Shown: in pieces, positions 25,283 to 34,289 of the stretch
Numbering within the stretch: the first letter of the stretch is position 1
Layout of the letters: every line of letters begins with the position of its first letter
Assembly (NCBI GenBank): GCA_036004405.1
Contig: DASYRM010000113.1
Span: 62,001-126,000, forward strand
Source of the DNA: DASYRM01 sp036004405
GTDB taxonomy: Bacteria > Acidobacteriota > Vicinamibacteria > Vicinamibacterales > UBA2999
DNA length: 64,000 nucleotides
Direction of reading: 5' to 3'
Position numbers and translations under genes: made by a program
The notes under the pieces: model-generated
What the model saw: the letters and a program-made list of their open reading frames with translations, nothing else
Databases searched by the model: none
What the model was told of the DNA's origin: nothing

Positions 25283-25747
25283 ATGAAGAGGACCTCCGAA
25301 GCGACGCTCGTCGAACGAGCCGGGTTCCTGTACCGCCAGCTGCTCCTCTTGCAGCGCGTGTTCCCTGATGCCAATGAGGACACGCGGCCCCTTCCTTTTG
25401 GAGACGACGGCGACACCCGCTCGCTCTGCTTTGGCGTGCGCGAGGTGCTGAACCAGCTCGCCGAGGAGGCGCGCGTCCTCACGACCGTGCCGCTGCCGAT
25501 CGGGCACTGGCGTCCCGGCGACAGCGCCGACGACGAGCGCTGGCGCGCCCTGACCGAGGTCGAACGGCGCGAGGTGGCGTCGCTGCTGACCGGCTACGAG
25601 GAGCTGATCGCGCTGATCGAACGCGAGCCGTTCCGCAACACGTCGGAGGCGCGCGAGACTCTGCAGGTGGAGCGTGCGCGCCTGGCGCGGTTCCGCCAGG
25701 ACATGGGGTTCCTCGACCGCCGGCGGTCGCAGCGCGAGACCGCCTGA
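25283..25747 (+). CDS. hypothetical protein, all-helical and soluble
   Basis: 154 aa, no signal peptide, strongly charged and predicted mostly helical. It is rich in Glu, Arg and Leu, especially from residue 85 on (EVERREVASLLTGYEELIALIER). No motif I recognise. The gene is divergent from the M23 peptidase gene across a 141-bp spacer that includes a GCGGTCG/CGACCGC hairpin. It is convergent with the barrel protein that follows at 8 bp. Confidence 0.7.
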   Translation: MKRTSEATLVERAGFLYRQLLLLQRVFPDANEDTRPLPFGDDGDTRSLCFGVREVLNQLAEEARVLTTVPLPIGHWRPGDSADDERWRALTEVERREVASLLTGYEELIALIEREPFRNTSEARETLQVERARLARFRQDMGFLDRRRSQRETA

Positions 25748-25754
25748 GCCCGCG

Positions 25755-26891
25755 TCAGAACCGCAGGAAGTAGCCCACCGACACGGTCGCGTGGACGGTC
25801 GTGCCCTGGCTGGTGAACGTCTTGAAGCCGTCGATGCGCGCCCCGCTGAGCGTGGAATCGAGCCCGACAAAGTTGCTGAACTGGATGCTGGGGACCAGCG
25901 TCGAGGCGATCAGCCCCATCGGTTGTGTGCCGACCACGACGCGCGGTGACGCGTCCACCAGCAGATCCAAGGTGTTCTTGCTGATGTACGCGCGAACGTC
26001 GGCGCGAACGCCCCACCGGTTCGAGCCGAACACTCGGACGCCGCCGCCGAGCACGGTGGTCAGCGGATGCTGGCGAGCGCTCACGAGCCGCACGGTGACG
26101 GTGTCGGTCTCGTTGACCGGGAAATAGCCCGTCAGCGCACCGAGGCTGTCGAATCGATAGCTGCCGGCGAGCGTCGCGCGCGGCAGGTCGCCGCTCTTCA
26201 TGACCACGCCGGCTCCCACCGCCGCGTACGGCACGATGCGCCCGCGCGTGGCCAGGTTGATGGTCAGCGCCCCGCTCGTAAAGAGCTGCCGTCCGCGGTC
26301 GTCGTCGATCGTCGAGACGGATGCGATCGCAGGATTGATGAAGACGATGCCGGCTCCGCTGGTGACCAGACCGGTGCGCTCGTTCCAGGCGCCGACGAAA
26401 CTGGCACGCGTGCTTTCGATGCCGGCGAGCGCGGTATCCGTGAACTTCGCGTGCCCTTGGGGAGCGTCGAGCGTGAATTCGACCCCGAATCGTGGCGTGA
26501 GAGTCCTTCCAATCCGGAAGCCGACGCTGCCGCCAGTGCCGCGCCGCGCGACGGCGCTCTGCAGCACGGGATCGAGCGGCGTGACTCGGCCGCTGAGGAG
26601 AGTGGAGGAAAAAGACGCGTTGATCTGATTGAGAAGAACTGCGCCGTCGCCGAAGTACCACGTAGAGGCGCGGCGGCTCGGGAAGCCGACAATTGTCGTG
26701 AACGAGGCGCCCGCCGGTGGAAGGGCGCCGCGGCCGTCGGTGCTGCTCCGGTCGAAGCCGCCTCCGCCATGGATCTCCACTTCCCAACGGGGCTCTTTCG
26801 ACCTCGACGCCGATTGCGCTCCTGCGCCGCTGGGAGCCACGAGCAGCAACAACCCGACGATCAGAATCTCAGCGCGACAGCGCATGGGCAC
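25755..26891 (-). CDS. outer-membrane beta-barrel-like protein
   Basis: 378 aa (ATG at 26891, alternative 26885). A signal peptide ends at GAGAQS. The mature part alternates hydrophobic and polar residues in short strands with Gly/Asn turns and closes with a C-terminal Phe (VSVGYFLRF), a typical outer-membrane insertion signal. Function unknown. It may share a transcript with the upstream genes at 26944 and 27844. Confidence 0.75.
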   Translation of the reverse strand: MPMRCRAEILIVGLLLLVAPSGAGAQSASRSKEPRWEVEIHGGGGFDRSSTDGRGALPPAGASFTTIVGFPSRRASTWYFGDGAVLLNQINASFSSTLLSGRVTPLDPVLQSAVARRGTGGSVGFRIGRTLTPRFGVEFTLDAPQGHAKFTDTALAGIESTRASFVGAWNERTGLVTSGAGIVFINPAIASVSTIDDDRGRQLFTSGALTINLATRGRIVPYAAVGAGVVMKSGDLPRATLAGSYRFDSLGALTGYFPVNETDTVTVRLVSARQHPLTTVLGGGVRVFGSNRWGVRADVRAYISKNTLDLLVDASPRVVVGTQPMGLIASTLVPSIQFSNFVGLDSTLSGARIDGFKTFTSQGTTVHATVSVGYFLRF

Positions 26892-26943
26892 CTCGACAAC
26901 GGATAACGTCGCGAGCGCGAGATTCGTACAGGGTCGCCCTGAT

Positions 26944-27840
26944 CTATGGCTGCTGTTTCTTGAGCCAGGGGAGGAAGCGCTCGTTTTCGCCGCAGACGAA
27001 CTCGATGAGGTCGGTGTCGGCGAGCAGGCGCTGATTGACGCGCACCGTCCAGGGCTTCGTGTAGGCCTTTGGATCGTCGATGGTGATGTCGATCTCGAGG
27101 CGGCCGACGTTGACGCGACGGAAGCGCTCGATCAGCTTGCCCTCGGTCGTCAGCGGCGCTCCGTTCACGTCGAGCCAGCCCTCGTCGCGGAAGTTCGTGC
27201 TCTCCACCACCAGCGTGTCGCCTTCCCACCAGCCGCGGGAGTAGCCGAACCACCACGGCTGCGCGTCCTTCGACGGCGCCGGACGGCCGTCCATGAAAAT
27301 CTGGCGCACCCCCGCGTTGGCCTCGTAGAGGATCACGATCAGATCGGCGGTTTGAATGATCTTGCGCGGCTGCGAGTGCGTGTGCAGCTGCATGTAGCCG
27401 AGCGGCAGGCACGCGGCGTCGGGATTGTCCGCGCTGTTGCGGGCCATGCGCTGGCGCCGCAGCTCGCGCGCCCATGGAGTGAAGGGCAGCCCTTCCTTGA
27501 AGCCGGCCTCGATGTTCCAGAACGTCGCTTCGGGCGGCGTACCCGGCGGGGGCGGCGGCGGTCCGCCGCGGAAGCCGAGCACGCCGGCGAAGTTCCAGAT
27601 GCCGGAGAAGTCGATTTTGCCGGCCGCCGTGCGTGGCGCCGGCGCCGACAAATCCGGCTTGCCGTCGGCGGTCCGCGGCGTCTTCGCGTCGCGATACGCC
27701 GGCCACTGGGCGCCGATCGACACCGACATCGCGACGACGACGGCAAGCGTCGCCGCCGCTCGTAGAGGCGAACCTTGAGGTTCGCCTGCGCCTCCAGACG
27801 GACCTTCTGAAGGTTCGCCTCTACGTACGAGTGACGACAT
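26944..27840 (-). CDS. secreted GKPDLSG-family protein, paralogue 1
   Basis: Up to 298 aa. The family is defined here by four copies in this window: a GKPDLS/GKIDFSGIW block after the signal, a CLPLG block, YSRGWWEGDTLVVES and a final acidic block (EFVCGENERFLPW). Function is not known to me; exported location is clear. The N-terminus to about residue 27 is translated from the palindrome pair at 27766-27833. The true start is therefore probably internal, such as the ATG at 27729 or a GTG just before it. Confidence 0.75.
   Translation of the reverse strand: MSSLVRRGEPSEGPSGGAGEPQGSPLRAAATLAVVVAMSVSIGAQWPAYRDAKTPRTADGKPDLSAPAPRTAAGKIDFSGIWNFAGVLGFRGGPPPPPPGTPPEATFWNIEAGFKEGLPFTPWARELRRQRMARNSADNPDAACLPLGYMQLHTHSQPRKIIQTADLIVILYEANAGVRQIFMDGRPAPSKDAQPWWFGYSRGWWEGDTLVVESTNFRDEGWLDVNGAPLTTEGKLIERFRRVNVGRLEIDITIDDPKAYTKPWTVRVNQRLLADTDLIEFVCGENERFLPWLKKQQP
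27766..27833. repeat. paired CT-NN-AG palindromes
   Basis: AGGCGAACCT/AGGTTCGCCT (27766-27775 and 27778-27787, loop tg) is preceded by CGTAG. An imperfect, oppositely oriented copy near 27808-27830 ends in CTCTACG. Two elements lie back to back at the start of the GKPDLSG gene. Confidence 0.8.
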
Positions 27841-27843
27841 GCG

Positions 27844-28857
27844 CTAGTTGCCGCTCAGATTGCCGGGCCACGGCGACGTGACGTGATACGTCGCTGCCGG
27901 GCCGACCATCTCCACGCGCCGGATCTTGGCGTTTTCGATCAGGAACGCTTCGCTCACGAGGATGCTGCTCGGACGGTTGAACCCGGGGTAGCTGTGTTTG
28001 GTGCCGTCGGAGAGCACGCCCGAGTTCACCGTGCCCTGGTCGAACGTGCAGTGCGCCCAGACCACCCCGCGCTCCTGGTCCACCAGCGGATAGCGGCGGT
28101 GATGGATGTTCTGCACCACGTAATAGAGCCCCTTCTGGAACTGCGTCAGGCAGTCCATCGAGAACAGGTTGATCGTGCCCGGAGCCTGGTTCGGCGGTGC
28201 CGGGACGTTCGTCGTCGGCGCGCCGTTCTCGATGCGGTGGCAGTCGTTGGTGAACGGATAGGTGGGCGAGCCGTTCACGCCCTTGCCGTCGTTCTTCTGC
28301 AGGCCGCTGAAGTAGGCGTCGGCGACCGAGATCATCTGCTGCCGCGACAGCCGCTGCGCCGGCGGGATGGTCCGGAACCACAGGTCTTCGGCCTTGCCCA
28401 TCTTGTCCATGGCGGCGATGTTGTTGGGACCGCCGCCGCCCGGCTTGAAGTAGATCGACTCGATCTCGGTGATGCGCCCGAGCTCCACGCGCAGGCGCAG
28501 GCTCATGAGGATCGGCGTGCCCGCCTCCATCATCGTGCCCATCATCGCGACCTGGCCGAACTCGGGATCCGCGAAGACGTGGCGGTAGTTGCCCAGGCCC
28601 TGTGCGGTTTTCCAGAACCCGTCGCCGACGTCGATCACCTGGTTGTTCTCGGTGTACATCACGTCCTTCGAGAGCGGCACCCTCGACGGATCGTGGGCCA
28701 CCACAGCCTTCAGGTACTGATCGATGAGGCCCTCGAGGCAGGCGCGGTTGCAGTCGAGCGGAATCGGTCCCGTCGAGCCGCTGACGCGAGTGCCGAGCGA
28801 ACCCACGAGAAGCGCCGCGCAAACCGCGGCCACGGCCAGTGTCGAGCGCATGGACAT
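27844..28857 (-). CDS. secreted SnoaL/NTF2-like protein, function unknown
   Basis: 337 aa with signal peptide (MSMRSTLAVAAVCAALLVG). Residues about 35-165 resemble an NTF2/SnoaL-like fold (LIDQYLKAVVAHDPSRVPLS). A second similar unit follows from about 185 (QQMISVADAYFSGLQKNDG), suggesting an internal duplication. Two Cys pairs may form disulfides (DCNRAC; CHRI/DCLT). Such folds occur in isomerases and binding proteins, but no catalytic set is evident. Divergent from the flotillin-like gene. Confidence 0.7.
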   Translation of the reverse strand: MSMRSTLAVAAVCAALLVGSLGTRVSGSTGPIPLDCNRACLEGLIDQYLKAVVAHDPSRVPLSKDVMYTENNQVIDVGDGFWKTAQGLGNYRHVFADPEFGQVAMMGTMMEAGTPILMSLRLRVELGRITEIESIYFKPGGGGPNNIAAMDKMGKAEDLWFRTIPPAQRLSRQQMISVADAYFSGLQKNDGKGVNGSPTYPFTNDCHRIENGAPTTNVPAPPNQAPGTINLFSMDCLTQFQKGLYYVVQNIHHRRYPLVDQERGVVWAHCTFDQGTVNSGVLSDGTKHSYPGFNRPSSILVSEAFLIENAKIRRVEMVGPAATYHVTSPWPGNLSGN

Positions 28858-29093
28858 CCTCCTGATAAGGCCGTGATTCTACCCCTCCGAACCTCCGCCG
28901 GGCGGTCTTCGTCTCATCCTCTTGTGACCACACTGCAACCCACCCCGCCGTGGTCCGCTCTCGGCGCGTTCCCGCCGAAATAGGCTCCCACCCCCAATCG
29001 CGTACGATCGCCCCCCTGTCCGTCGTGTGACGGACTGGAGCCCGTGCGCGCAACGTCCCGCCCGTCCGCGGGCATTTGAGAGGACCGTGTGTC
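28858..29093. other. divergent intergenic region upstream of the flotillin-like gene
   Basis: 236 bp with no gene. A 7-bp hairpin GTCCGTC/GACGGAC with a gtgt loop (29018-29035) lies in the likely leader of the SPFH gene. I cannot assign promoters with confidence. Confidence 0.5.
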
Positions 29094-31127
29094 ATGCCTG
29101 TGCTGTCTCTGTCGCTCGTGTTGTGGGTCGTGCTCGGCTTGTTCATCGCCGCCGTGTTCGTCCTCACCTTCCGGTACATCCCCAACGACCGTGTCGGCAT
29201 CGTCGAGAAGCTGTGGAGCCCCTCGGGCTCGGTGAAGAGCGGCATCATCGCGCTGCAGGGTGAGGCCGGCTTTCAGCCGGACTTGCTGCGAGGCGGGTGG
29301 CACGTGCTGGTCCCGTTTCAGTACCGCCTGCACAAGATGTCGCTGGTGACGATCCCGCAGGGCAAGATCGGCTACGTGTTCGCGCGCGACGGCCAGCCGC
29401 TGCCGCCGACGCAGACCCTGGCCGGCAATGTCACCGCGAACGACTTCCAGGACGTGACGGCGTTTCTGCGCGCCGGCGGCCAGCGCGGGCCGCAGCGGAA
29501 GATCCTCCGCGAAGGCACCTACGCGATCAACACCGCGCAGTTCGTGATCGTCACGAGCGAGCGCGTCTATTTCCTGGCCTTCAACGAGGGCGAGGCCGAG
29601 ACGTTCAAGCAGATGGCCCGCCTGATCGACGAGCGCGGCGGGTTCGAGCCGGTCGTGATCAAGGACGCGCTGGACGCCATCGGGATCGTCACCGTACACG
29701 ACGGCGCCTCGCTCCCTGACGGGCAGATCATCGCCCACACCGTTGGCGACGAAGCCGGGACCCCGGAGCTCTACCACAACAACTTCCAGGATCCGGAGAA
29801 GTTCCTGCTCGCCGGCGGGCTGCGCGGCCGGCAGCTCCAGACGCTGGTCGAGGGCACCTACTACATCAACCGGCTGTTTGCGACCGTCGAGATGATTCCC
29901 AAGACGACCATCGAGGTCGGCAACGTCGGCGTCGTGGTGTCCTACACGGGCGACGCGGGAGTGGATCTCACGGGCGAGCAGTACAAGCACGGCGAGCTGG
30001 TGAAGAAGGACTCGCGCGGCGTGTGGAACGTGCCGCTGCTGCCGGGCAAGTATGCGTTCAACACCTACGCCGGCAAGGTGTTGTCGGTGCCGACCACCAA
30101 TTTCATCCTGAAGTGGAACAAATCGGAGTCCGGCTCGCACCACTACGACGAAAACCTGTCGGAAGTGCTGCTCATCACCAAGGACGCCTTCGAGCCGTCG
30201 CTGCCGCTGTCGGTCGTCGTGCACATCGACTACCGCAAGGCGCCGCTGGTGATCCAGCGCTTCGGCGACATCAAGAAGCTCGTCGAGCAGACCCTCGACC
30301 CGATGGTCTCGGCCTATTTCAAGAACGTCGGGCAGACGCGCACGCTGATTCAGCTGATTCAGGATCGCAGCGCGATTCAACAGCAGTCCGGCGAACAGAT
30401 GAAGGCGAAGTTCGCCGAATACAACCTCGAGCTGCAGGAGGTGCTCATCGGTACGCCGACGGCCGGCACGCCGGGCAGCCAGATCGAGACGATCCTGACG
30501 CAGCTGCGGTCGCGCCAGATCGCCGAGGAGCAGGTGGAAACCTACACCCGGCAGGAAAAGGCGGCGATGAAGGAGAAGGAGCTGCGCGAGGCCGAGTCGC
30601 GCGCCAAGCAGCAGACGTTCATCACCGAATCGGAGCTGTCGATCGCCATCCAGTCCAACCAGGGCAAGGCCGAGTACGAGCGGTCGCGTCAGGAAGCGGC
30701 CCGCATTCAGACGCTTGCCACCGCCGAGGCCGAGAAGGTCCGCATCATGGGCGAGGGCGAAGCGAAGCGGATCCAGGCGATTGCCGGCGCGGATGCCGAG
30801 CGGACCGCGCGCGTCGGCGTGGCGCAGGCCATGGCCATCGAGGAACAGGTGCGCGCCTACGGCGGCCCGCGCCTGCAGTTGACGCAGCAGGTGTTGAACC
30901 GCTTCGCCGAGGCGATTCAGGTGTCGCAGGTGGACGTGGTGCCGAAGATCCTGATTGCCGGCCAGAACGGCAAGGACGGCGCGCCGATGACGGGCAACGT
31001 CATGGAAGCGCTGCTGACGATGATGCTGTCGGATCGGCTGGGCGGGGACATTGCCGCGCCGTCGACGCCGCGGAACGCGTCGGCGGATGCCATCCGCAAG
31101 CGCATCGAAGACGACATGAAGCGCTAA
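29094..31127 (+). CDS. flotillin-like SPFH/band-7 protein
   Basis: 677 aa from ATG 29094 with a GAGAGGA ribosome-binding site. Single N-terminal membrane helix (about 5-27), a large SPFH region (about 30-430) that is longer than in ordinary flotillins and contains duplicated REGTYAIN/EGTYYIN segments. A long Glu/Ala-rich coiled coil follows (about 470-590, with repeated EAEK and AKQQ motifs), then a C-terminal tail. SPFH proteins oligomerise into membrane microdomain cages that hold proteases or secretion factors. No NfeD partner is adjacent. Confidence 0.88.
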   Translation: MPVLSLSLVLWVVLGLFIAAVFVLTFRYIPNDRVGIVEKLWSPSGSVKSGIIALQGEAGFQPDLLRGGWHVLVPFQYRLHKMSLVTIPQGKIGYVFARDGQPLPPTQTLAGNVTANDFQDVTAFLRAGGQRGPQRKILREGTYAINTAQFVIVTSERVYFLAFNEGEAETFKQMARLIDERGGFEPVVIKDALDAIGIVTVHDGASLPDGQIIAHTVGDEAGTPELYHNNFQDPEKFLLAGGLRGRQLQTLVEGTYYINRLFATVEMIPKTTIEVGNVGVVVSYTGDAGVDLTGEQYKHGELVKKDSRGVWNVPLLPGKYAFNTYAGKVLSVPTTNFILKWNKSESGSHHYDENLSEVLLITKDAFEPSLPLSVVVHIDYRKAPLVIQRFGDIKKLVEQTLDPMVSAYFKNVGQTRTLIQLIQDRSAIQQQSGEQMKAKFAEYNLELQEVLIGTPTAGTPGSQIETILTQLRSRQIAEEQVETYTRQEKAAMKEKELREAESRAKQQTFITESELSIAIQSNQGKAEYERSRQEAARIQTLATAEAEKVRIMGEGEAKRIQAIAGADAERTARVGVAQAMAIEEQVRAYGGPRLQLTQQVLNRFAEAIQVSQVDVVPKILIAGQNGKDGAPMTGNVMEALLTMMLSDRLGGDIAAPSTPRNASADAIRKRIEDDMKR

Positions 31128-31151
31128 GAGCGCGCTGCAGAATCGACGTGG

Positions 31152-31171
31152 GGGCCGCCTTCAGGCGGCCC
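31152..31171. repeat. CT-NN-AG palindrome between convergent genes
   Basis: GGGCCGCCT/AGGCGGCCC with loop tc. It lies 24 bp after the SPFH stop and 8 bp before the end of the convergent GKPDLSG gene, where a bidirectional mRNA-end role would fit. Confidence 0.85.
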
Positions 31172-31178
31172 TTCACGG

Positions 31179-32027
31179 CTATTTCGCGTTGAGCAGGTGG
31201 GTCTGATCCCTCTCGTTCTCGTTGCAGAAGTATTCGAGGATGTCGGTATCGGGCTGCAGCAGGTGGGTCACCTTGATCGTGAACGGCCGCGTGTAGACGA
31301 CTGGATCGTCGAACGTGAGCTCCACGTCGAGGTGCCCCACGTCGCGCCGGCGATAGCGCTCGGTGATGCGCATCTTCTCGCTGCGCGGGTGGCCGAAGAT
31401 GTCGAGCGGCCCCTTGCCGTTGAAGCCGACGGTCTCCACCACCAGCGTGTCGCGATCCCACCGCCCGATCGAGTAGCCGAGCCACGACGGGTTCGGATCC
31501 GCGGGCAGCGGCCGGCCGTCGGTGTAGACCTGCCGCGTGGCGTTGTCGAGCTCGTGCATGATCAGCGTCAGGCCGGGCGTCTGCACGATCTTGGTGAATT
31601 CCGAGAGCAGCGTCGCCAGCGGGATGCTGGCCGGCAGGCAGCGCGTCAGGGTGTCGAGACCGGAGCTGTGCTCGTTGCGGCGCGCGATCTCGTCGGCGAC
31701 GTCCTTGCGGATCGGCTCTTCGCCGGGCTTGAAGTCGATCAACACGCTGAGGCCGTATTTCGAGATCGTGTCGGCGGTCATGCCCGGCACTTCTACCGCA
31801 TCCACGTCGTTGCCGAAGATGCGTTTCATGGCCGGAAGCCCGGTCGGCTCGACGTGCCACACGCCCGACAAGTCCGGTTTGCCTTCGCGCGTGCGCGGAG
31901 CCGCCGCGCTCAGGTTCACCTTGCCGTCCTTCGTGCGCGGCAGTCCTGGCGTCGGGTAGTTCACCCACTGCGCCTGTACGGCTTCGGTGGCCAGGCACAA
32001 CATCAATGCAAGGAGGAAGCGAGACAT
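31179..32027 (-). CDS. secreted GKPDLSG-family protein, paralogue 2
   Basis: 282 aa. Signal peptide to about residue 19 (TEAVQAQW). It carries the family blocks in order: GKPDLSGVWHVEPT (about 53), CLPASIPLA, YSIGRWDRDTLVVETVGF and EYFCNENERDQTHL. Similar length and block order to the protein at 26944. Unknown function, exported. Convergent with the SPFH gene and divergent from the next gene at 20 bp. Confidence 0.8.
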   Translation of the reverse strand: MSRFLLALMLCLATEAVQAQWVNYPTPGLPRTKDGKVNLSAAAPRTREGKPDLSGVWHVEPTGLPAMKRIFGNDVDAVEVPGMTADTISKYGLSVLIDFKPGEEPIRKDVADEIARRNEHSSGLDTLTRCLPASIPLATLLSEFTKIVQTPGLTLIMHELDNATRQVYTDGRPLPADPNPSWLGYSIGRWDRDTLVVETVGFNGKGPLDIFGHPRSEKMRITERYRRRDVGHLDVELTFDDPVVYTRPFTIKVTHLLQPDTDILEYFCNENERDQTHLLNAK

Positions 32028-32047
32028 GCGCGTAGACTAATCGAATC

Positions 32048-32941
32048 GTGCGCCTGCCGTGCGTGTCTTCGTTTGCGCTTCTAGTGCTCGCTGCCGGTCC
32101 GGCGGTGGGTCAATCCATCACCGTCGATCCGTCATCCTCCGCGCCGGCGGTGCCCGACTCGGGGTCGGTGCTGGTGTCGGCCGATGCCGCAGCGTGCGCG
32201 AGGAGCGTGACGCTGACACTGGCGACGGTCACGCGTCGAGTCACGAACGCGGGTCGGCCTGGATCCAGTCGGTCGGCGGTCGCTACCTCGCGCGTCGGAG
32301 CCGCGTGCCGGTGGCGCATCGACGGGCTCGCGGCCGGCGAGTACGAGGTCGACCTCTGGGGCCCGGGAGGGTCTGGAGGTGTCGCCACGGTGATGGCGCC
32401 TCCAGGCACCCTGCGCGAAGTGCGGATCCCGGGATCCACCGTTCATGTGACCGGGACGATCCGGATCAATGGCGCGGCCGTCGAGCGTGCTCGCCTGTTG
32501 TTTGCGGGTCAACCCAGTCAAGCCGGCGGAAGGACAGTGGAGACCGACGCAGCCGGGCGCTTCGACGTGACGCTTGCACGGCCCGGCGACTACCGCGTGT
32601 TCATCTCCGGCGATTCGGTCTTCTCCCAGTCGAGGGCAGCGTCGTTCGACGCCGGCGACGATGAATGGGACTCGAACATCGTGGGCGGCGTCGTGATGAT
32701 GGACGTCATCCCCTCGAGCAGCGGCGGGAATCTCGAGTTCTCGTTCGAGCAGGCAAACGGGTCTTTCTGGGGCGGAGGGGTGCCCAACGTCCGAACGCGT
32801 CTTCTCAAGCGCGGCGTTCCAGCCGGTACGTATCAGCTCTCGCTCAAGCGGAACAGCCAGCGCGTGTCCGACGTGACCACCGTGACCATCGAAGACGATC
32901 GTTCGACCGCGGACGTGGTGCTGCGGGAAGTCGCCCGCTAA
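32048..32941 (+). CDS. secreted carboxypeptidase-regulatory-like beta-sandwich protein
   Basis: 297 aa beginning at GTG 32048. Signal peptide ends near AVGQS. Three beta-rich segments follow, with the second (about 130-185) showing the carboxypeptidase-regulatory pattern GTIRINGAAVERARLLF and DAAGRFDVTLARPGDYRVF. No enzymatic motif. Probably a surface or periplasmic adhesion or scaffold domain. It lies 22 bp upstream of the tct operon and could be its first gene, though no functional link is evident. Confidence 0.7.
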   Translation: MRLPCVSSFALLVLAAGPAVGQSITVDPSSSAPAVPDSGSVLVSADAAACARSVTLTLATVTRRVTNAGRPGSSRSAVATSRVGAACRWRIDGLAAGEYEVDLWGPGGSGGVATVMAPPGTLREVRIPGSTVHVTGTIRINGAAVERARLLFAGQPSQAGGRTVETDAAGRFDVTLARPGDYRVFISGDSVFSQSRAASFDAGDDEWDSNIVGGVVMMDVIPSSSGGNLEFSFEQANGSFWGGGVPNVRTRLLKRGVPAGTYQLSLKRNSQRVSDVTTVTIEDDRSTADVVLREVAR

Positions 32942-32963
32942 TCCTTGTAGAGTAGGCGCGTCC

Positions 32964-34289
32964 ATGACGCGTCAGATGAGCGCGGCTCTCGTGTGGGTAG
33001 CGGTCGTCGCCTGGGCGGCGGGTGCCGCCGCGCAGCCGGCAGTCGACGAGCTCCGCATCATCGCGCCCGCGGCGCCCGGCGGCGGTTGGGATCAGACCGC
33101 GCGTGTCATGCAGACCGCGCTCCAGCGCGCGGGTCTCGTGCGCATCGCGCCGGTCGAGAACGTGCCGGGCGCGGCCGGCACGATCGGGCTGGCGCGGTTC
33201 ATCGGCGCCGAAGCGGGACGCCGCGACGTGGTGATGGTGTCGGGCCTCATCATGCTCGGCGGCATCGTCACGCACCACGCGCCGGTGACGCTGCACGACG
33301 TCACGCTCCTGGCGCGCCTCACCGGCGAGTACGAGGTCATTGCCGTGCCGGCGACGTCGCCCTTCCGCACCCTGCGCGACCTGCTCGACGCGTTCACCGC
33401 GCGCCCCGAATCAATCTCCTGGGGCGGCGGATCGGCCGGCGGCAGCGATCAGATCCTGGCGGGGCTGGTGGCCGACGCGGTCGGCGTGTCGCCCTCGCGC
33501 GTGAACTACATCGCCTTCTCGGGTGGCGGCGAGTCGCTGGCCGCGATTCTCGGCGGCCAGGTGTCGGTGGGCGTCAACGGGCTGGCCGAGTTTGCGCCGC
33601 AGATCGAAGCGGGCACGCTGCGCCCGCTGGCGATCTCGAGCGCCGAACGGCTGCCGGGGGTGGAGGTGCCGACGCTGCGCGAGCAGGGGCTCGCGATCGA
33701 TTTCGAAAACTGGCGATCGCTGGTGGCGCCGCCGGGCGTCGCTCCCGCCGACCGCGCGCGGCTCGACTCGCTCATTGCGGCGATGGTCGTGTCACCGGCA
33801 TGGCGCGAGTCGCTCGCGCGTTACCGGTGGCTGGACCGCTACCTGACGGGCGACGCCTTCTTGCAGTTCGCGGCCGCCGAAGAAACGCGGGTCAGAGACG
33901 TGCTGCGAAAGTTCGCGGCGGGGCAGGAGAGCAGCCGCACGTCGCCCGAGCCGTATCCCTGGCTGGTCATTGCCGGTCTGCTCGTGACCGGTGCGCTTCT
34001 CGCGAGACAGATCGTCCGGTCCGGGCGCGGCCAGTCGGCAGAGGGCTCGGGCCGCGCGCCGGTGGCGCTGCTGGCGGCCGCGGCCGTGCTCCATCTCCTG
34101 CTGCTCGAACGGGCCGGCTTCGTGCTGGCCGCGGCCGTGCTCTTCTGGCTCGCCGCGCGCGCGTTCGACCCCCGCCATCCGGTTCGTGACGGCATGTTCG
34201 CCGTCGGCGTGTCCGTGTCCACCTACCTGCTCTTCGCGCACGTCCTGCACCTGTCGCTGCCGGCGGGACTGCTGGCGGGCTGGCTGTGA
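32964..34289 (+). CDS. TctC-TctB fusion of a tripartite tricarboxylate transporter
   Basis: 441 aa. Residues about 25-315 are a Bug/TctC extracytoplasmic binding protein: APAAPGGGWDQTARVMQ, NVPGAAGTIGLARF, WGGGSAGGSDQ, GQVSVGVNGLAEF. Residues about 330-441 contain four helices matching the small TctB (DUF1468) membrane subunit. A fused binding protein would be tethered to the transporter instead of diffusing freely. The ATG of tctA overlaps its stop by 4 bp. Confidence 0.85.
   Translation: MTRQMSAALVWVAVVAWAAGAAAQPAVDELRIIAPAAPGGGWDQTARVMQTALQRAGLVRIAPVENVPGAAGTIGLARFIGAEAGRRDVVMVSGLIMLGGIVTHHAPVTLHDVTLLARLTGEYEVIAVPATSPFRTLRDLLDAFTARPESISWGGGSAGGSDQILAGLVADAVGVSPSRVNYIAFSGGGESLAAILGGQVSVGVNGLAEFAPQIEAGTLRPLAISSAERLPGVEVPTLREQGLAIDFENWRSLVAPPGVAPADRARLDSLIAAMVVSPAWRESLARYRWLDRYLTGDAFLQFAAAEETRVRDVLRKFAAGQESSRTSPEPYPWLVIAGLLVTGALLARQIVRSGRGQSAEGSGRAPVALLAAAAVLHLLLLERAGFVLAAAVLFWLAARAFDPRHPVRDGMFAVGVSVSTYLLFAHVLHLSLPAGLLAGWL

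Noticed and set aside
23750..25870. 706-aa version of the M23 peptidase
   Set aside because: The extension lies antisense to the gene at 25283 and lacks a signal; the ATG at 25141 starts a membrane anchor.
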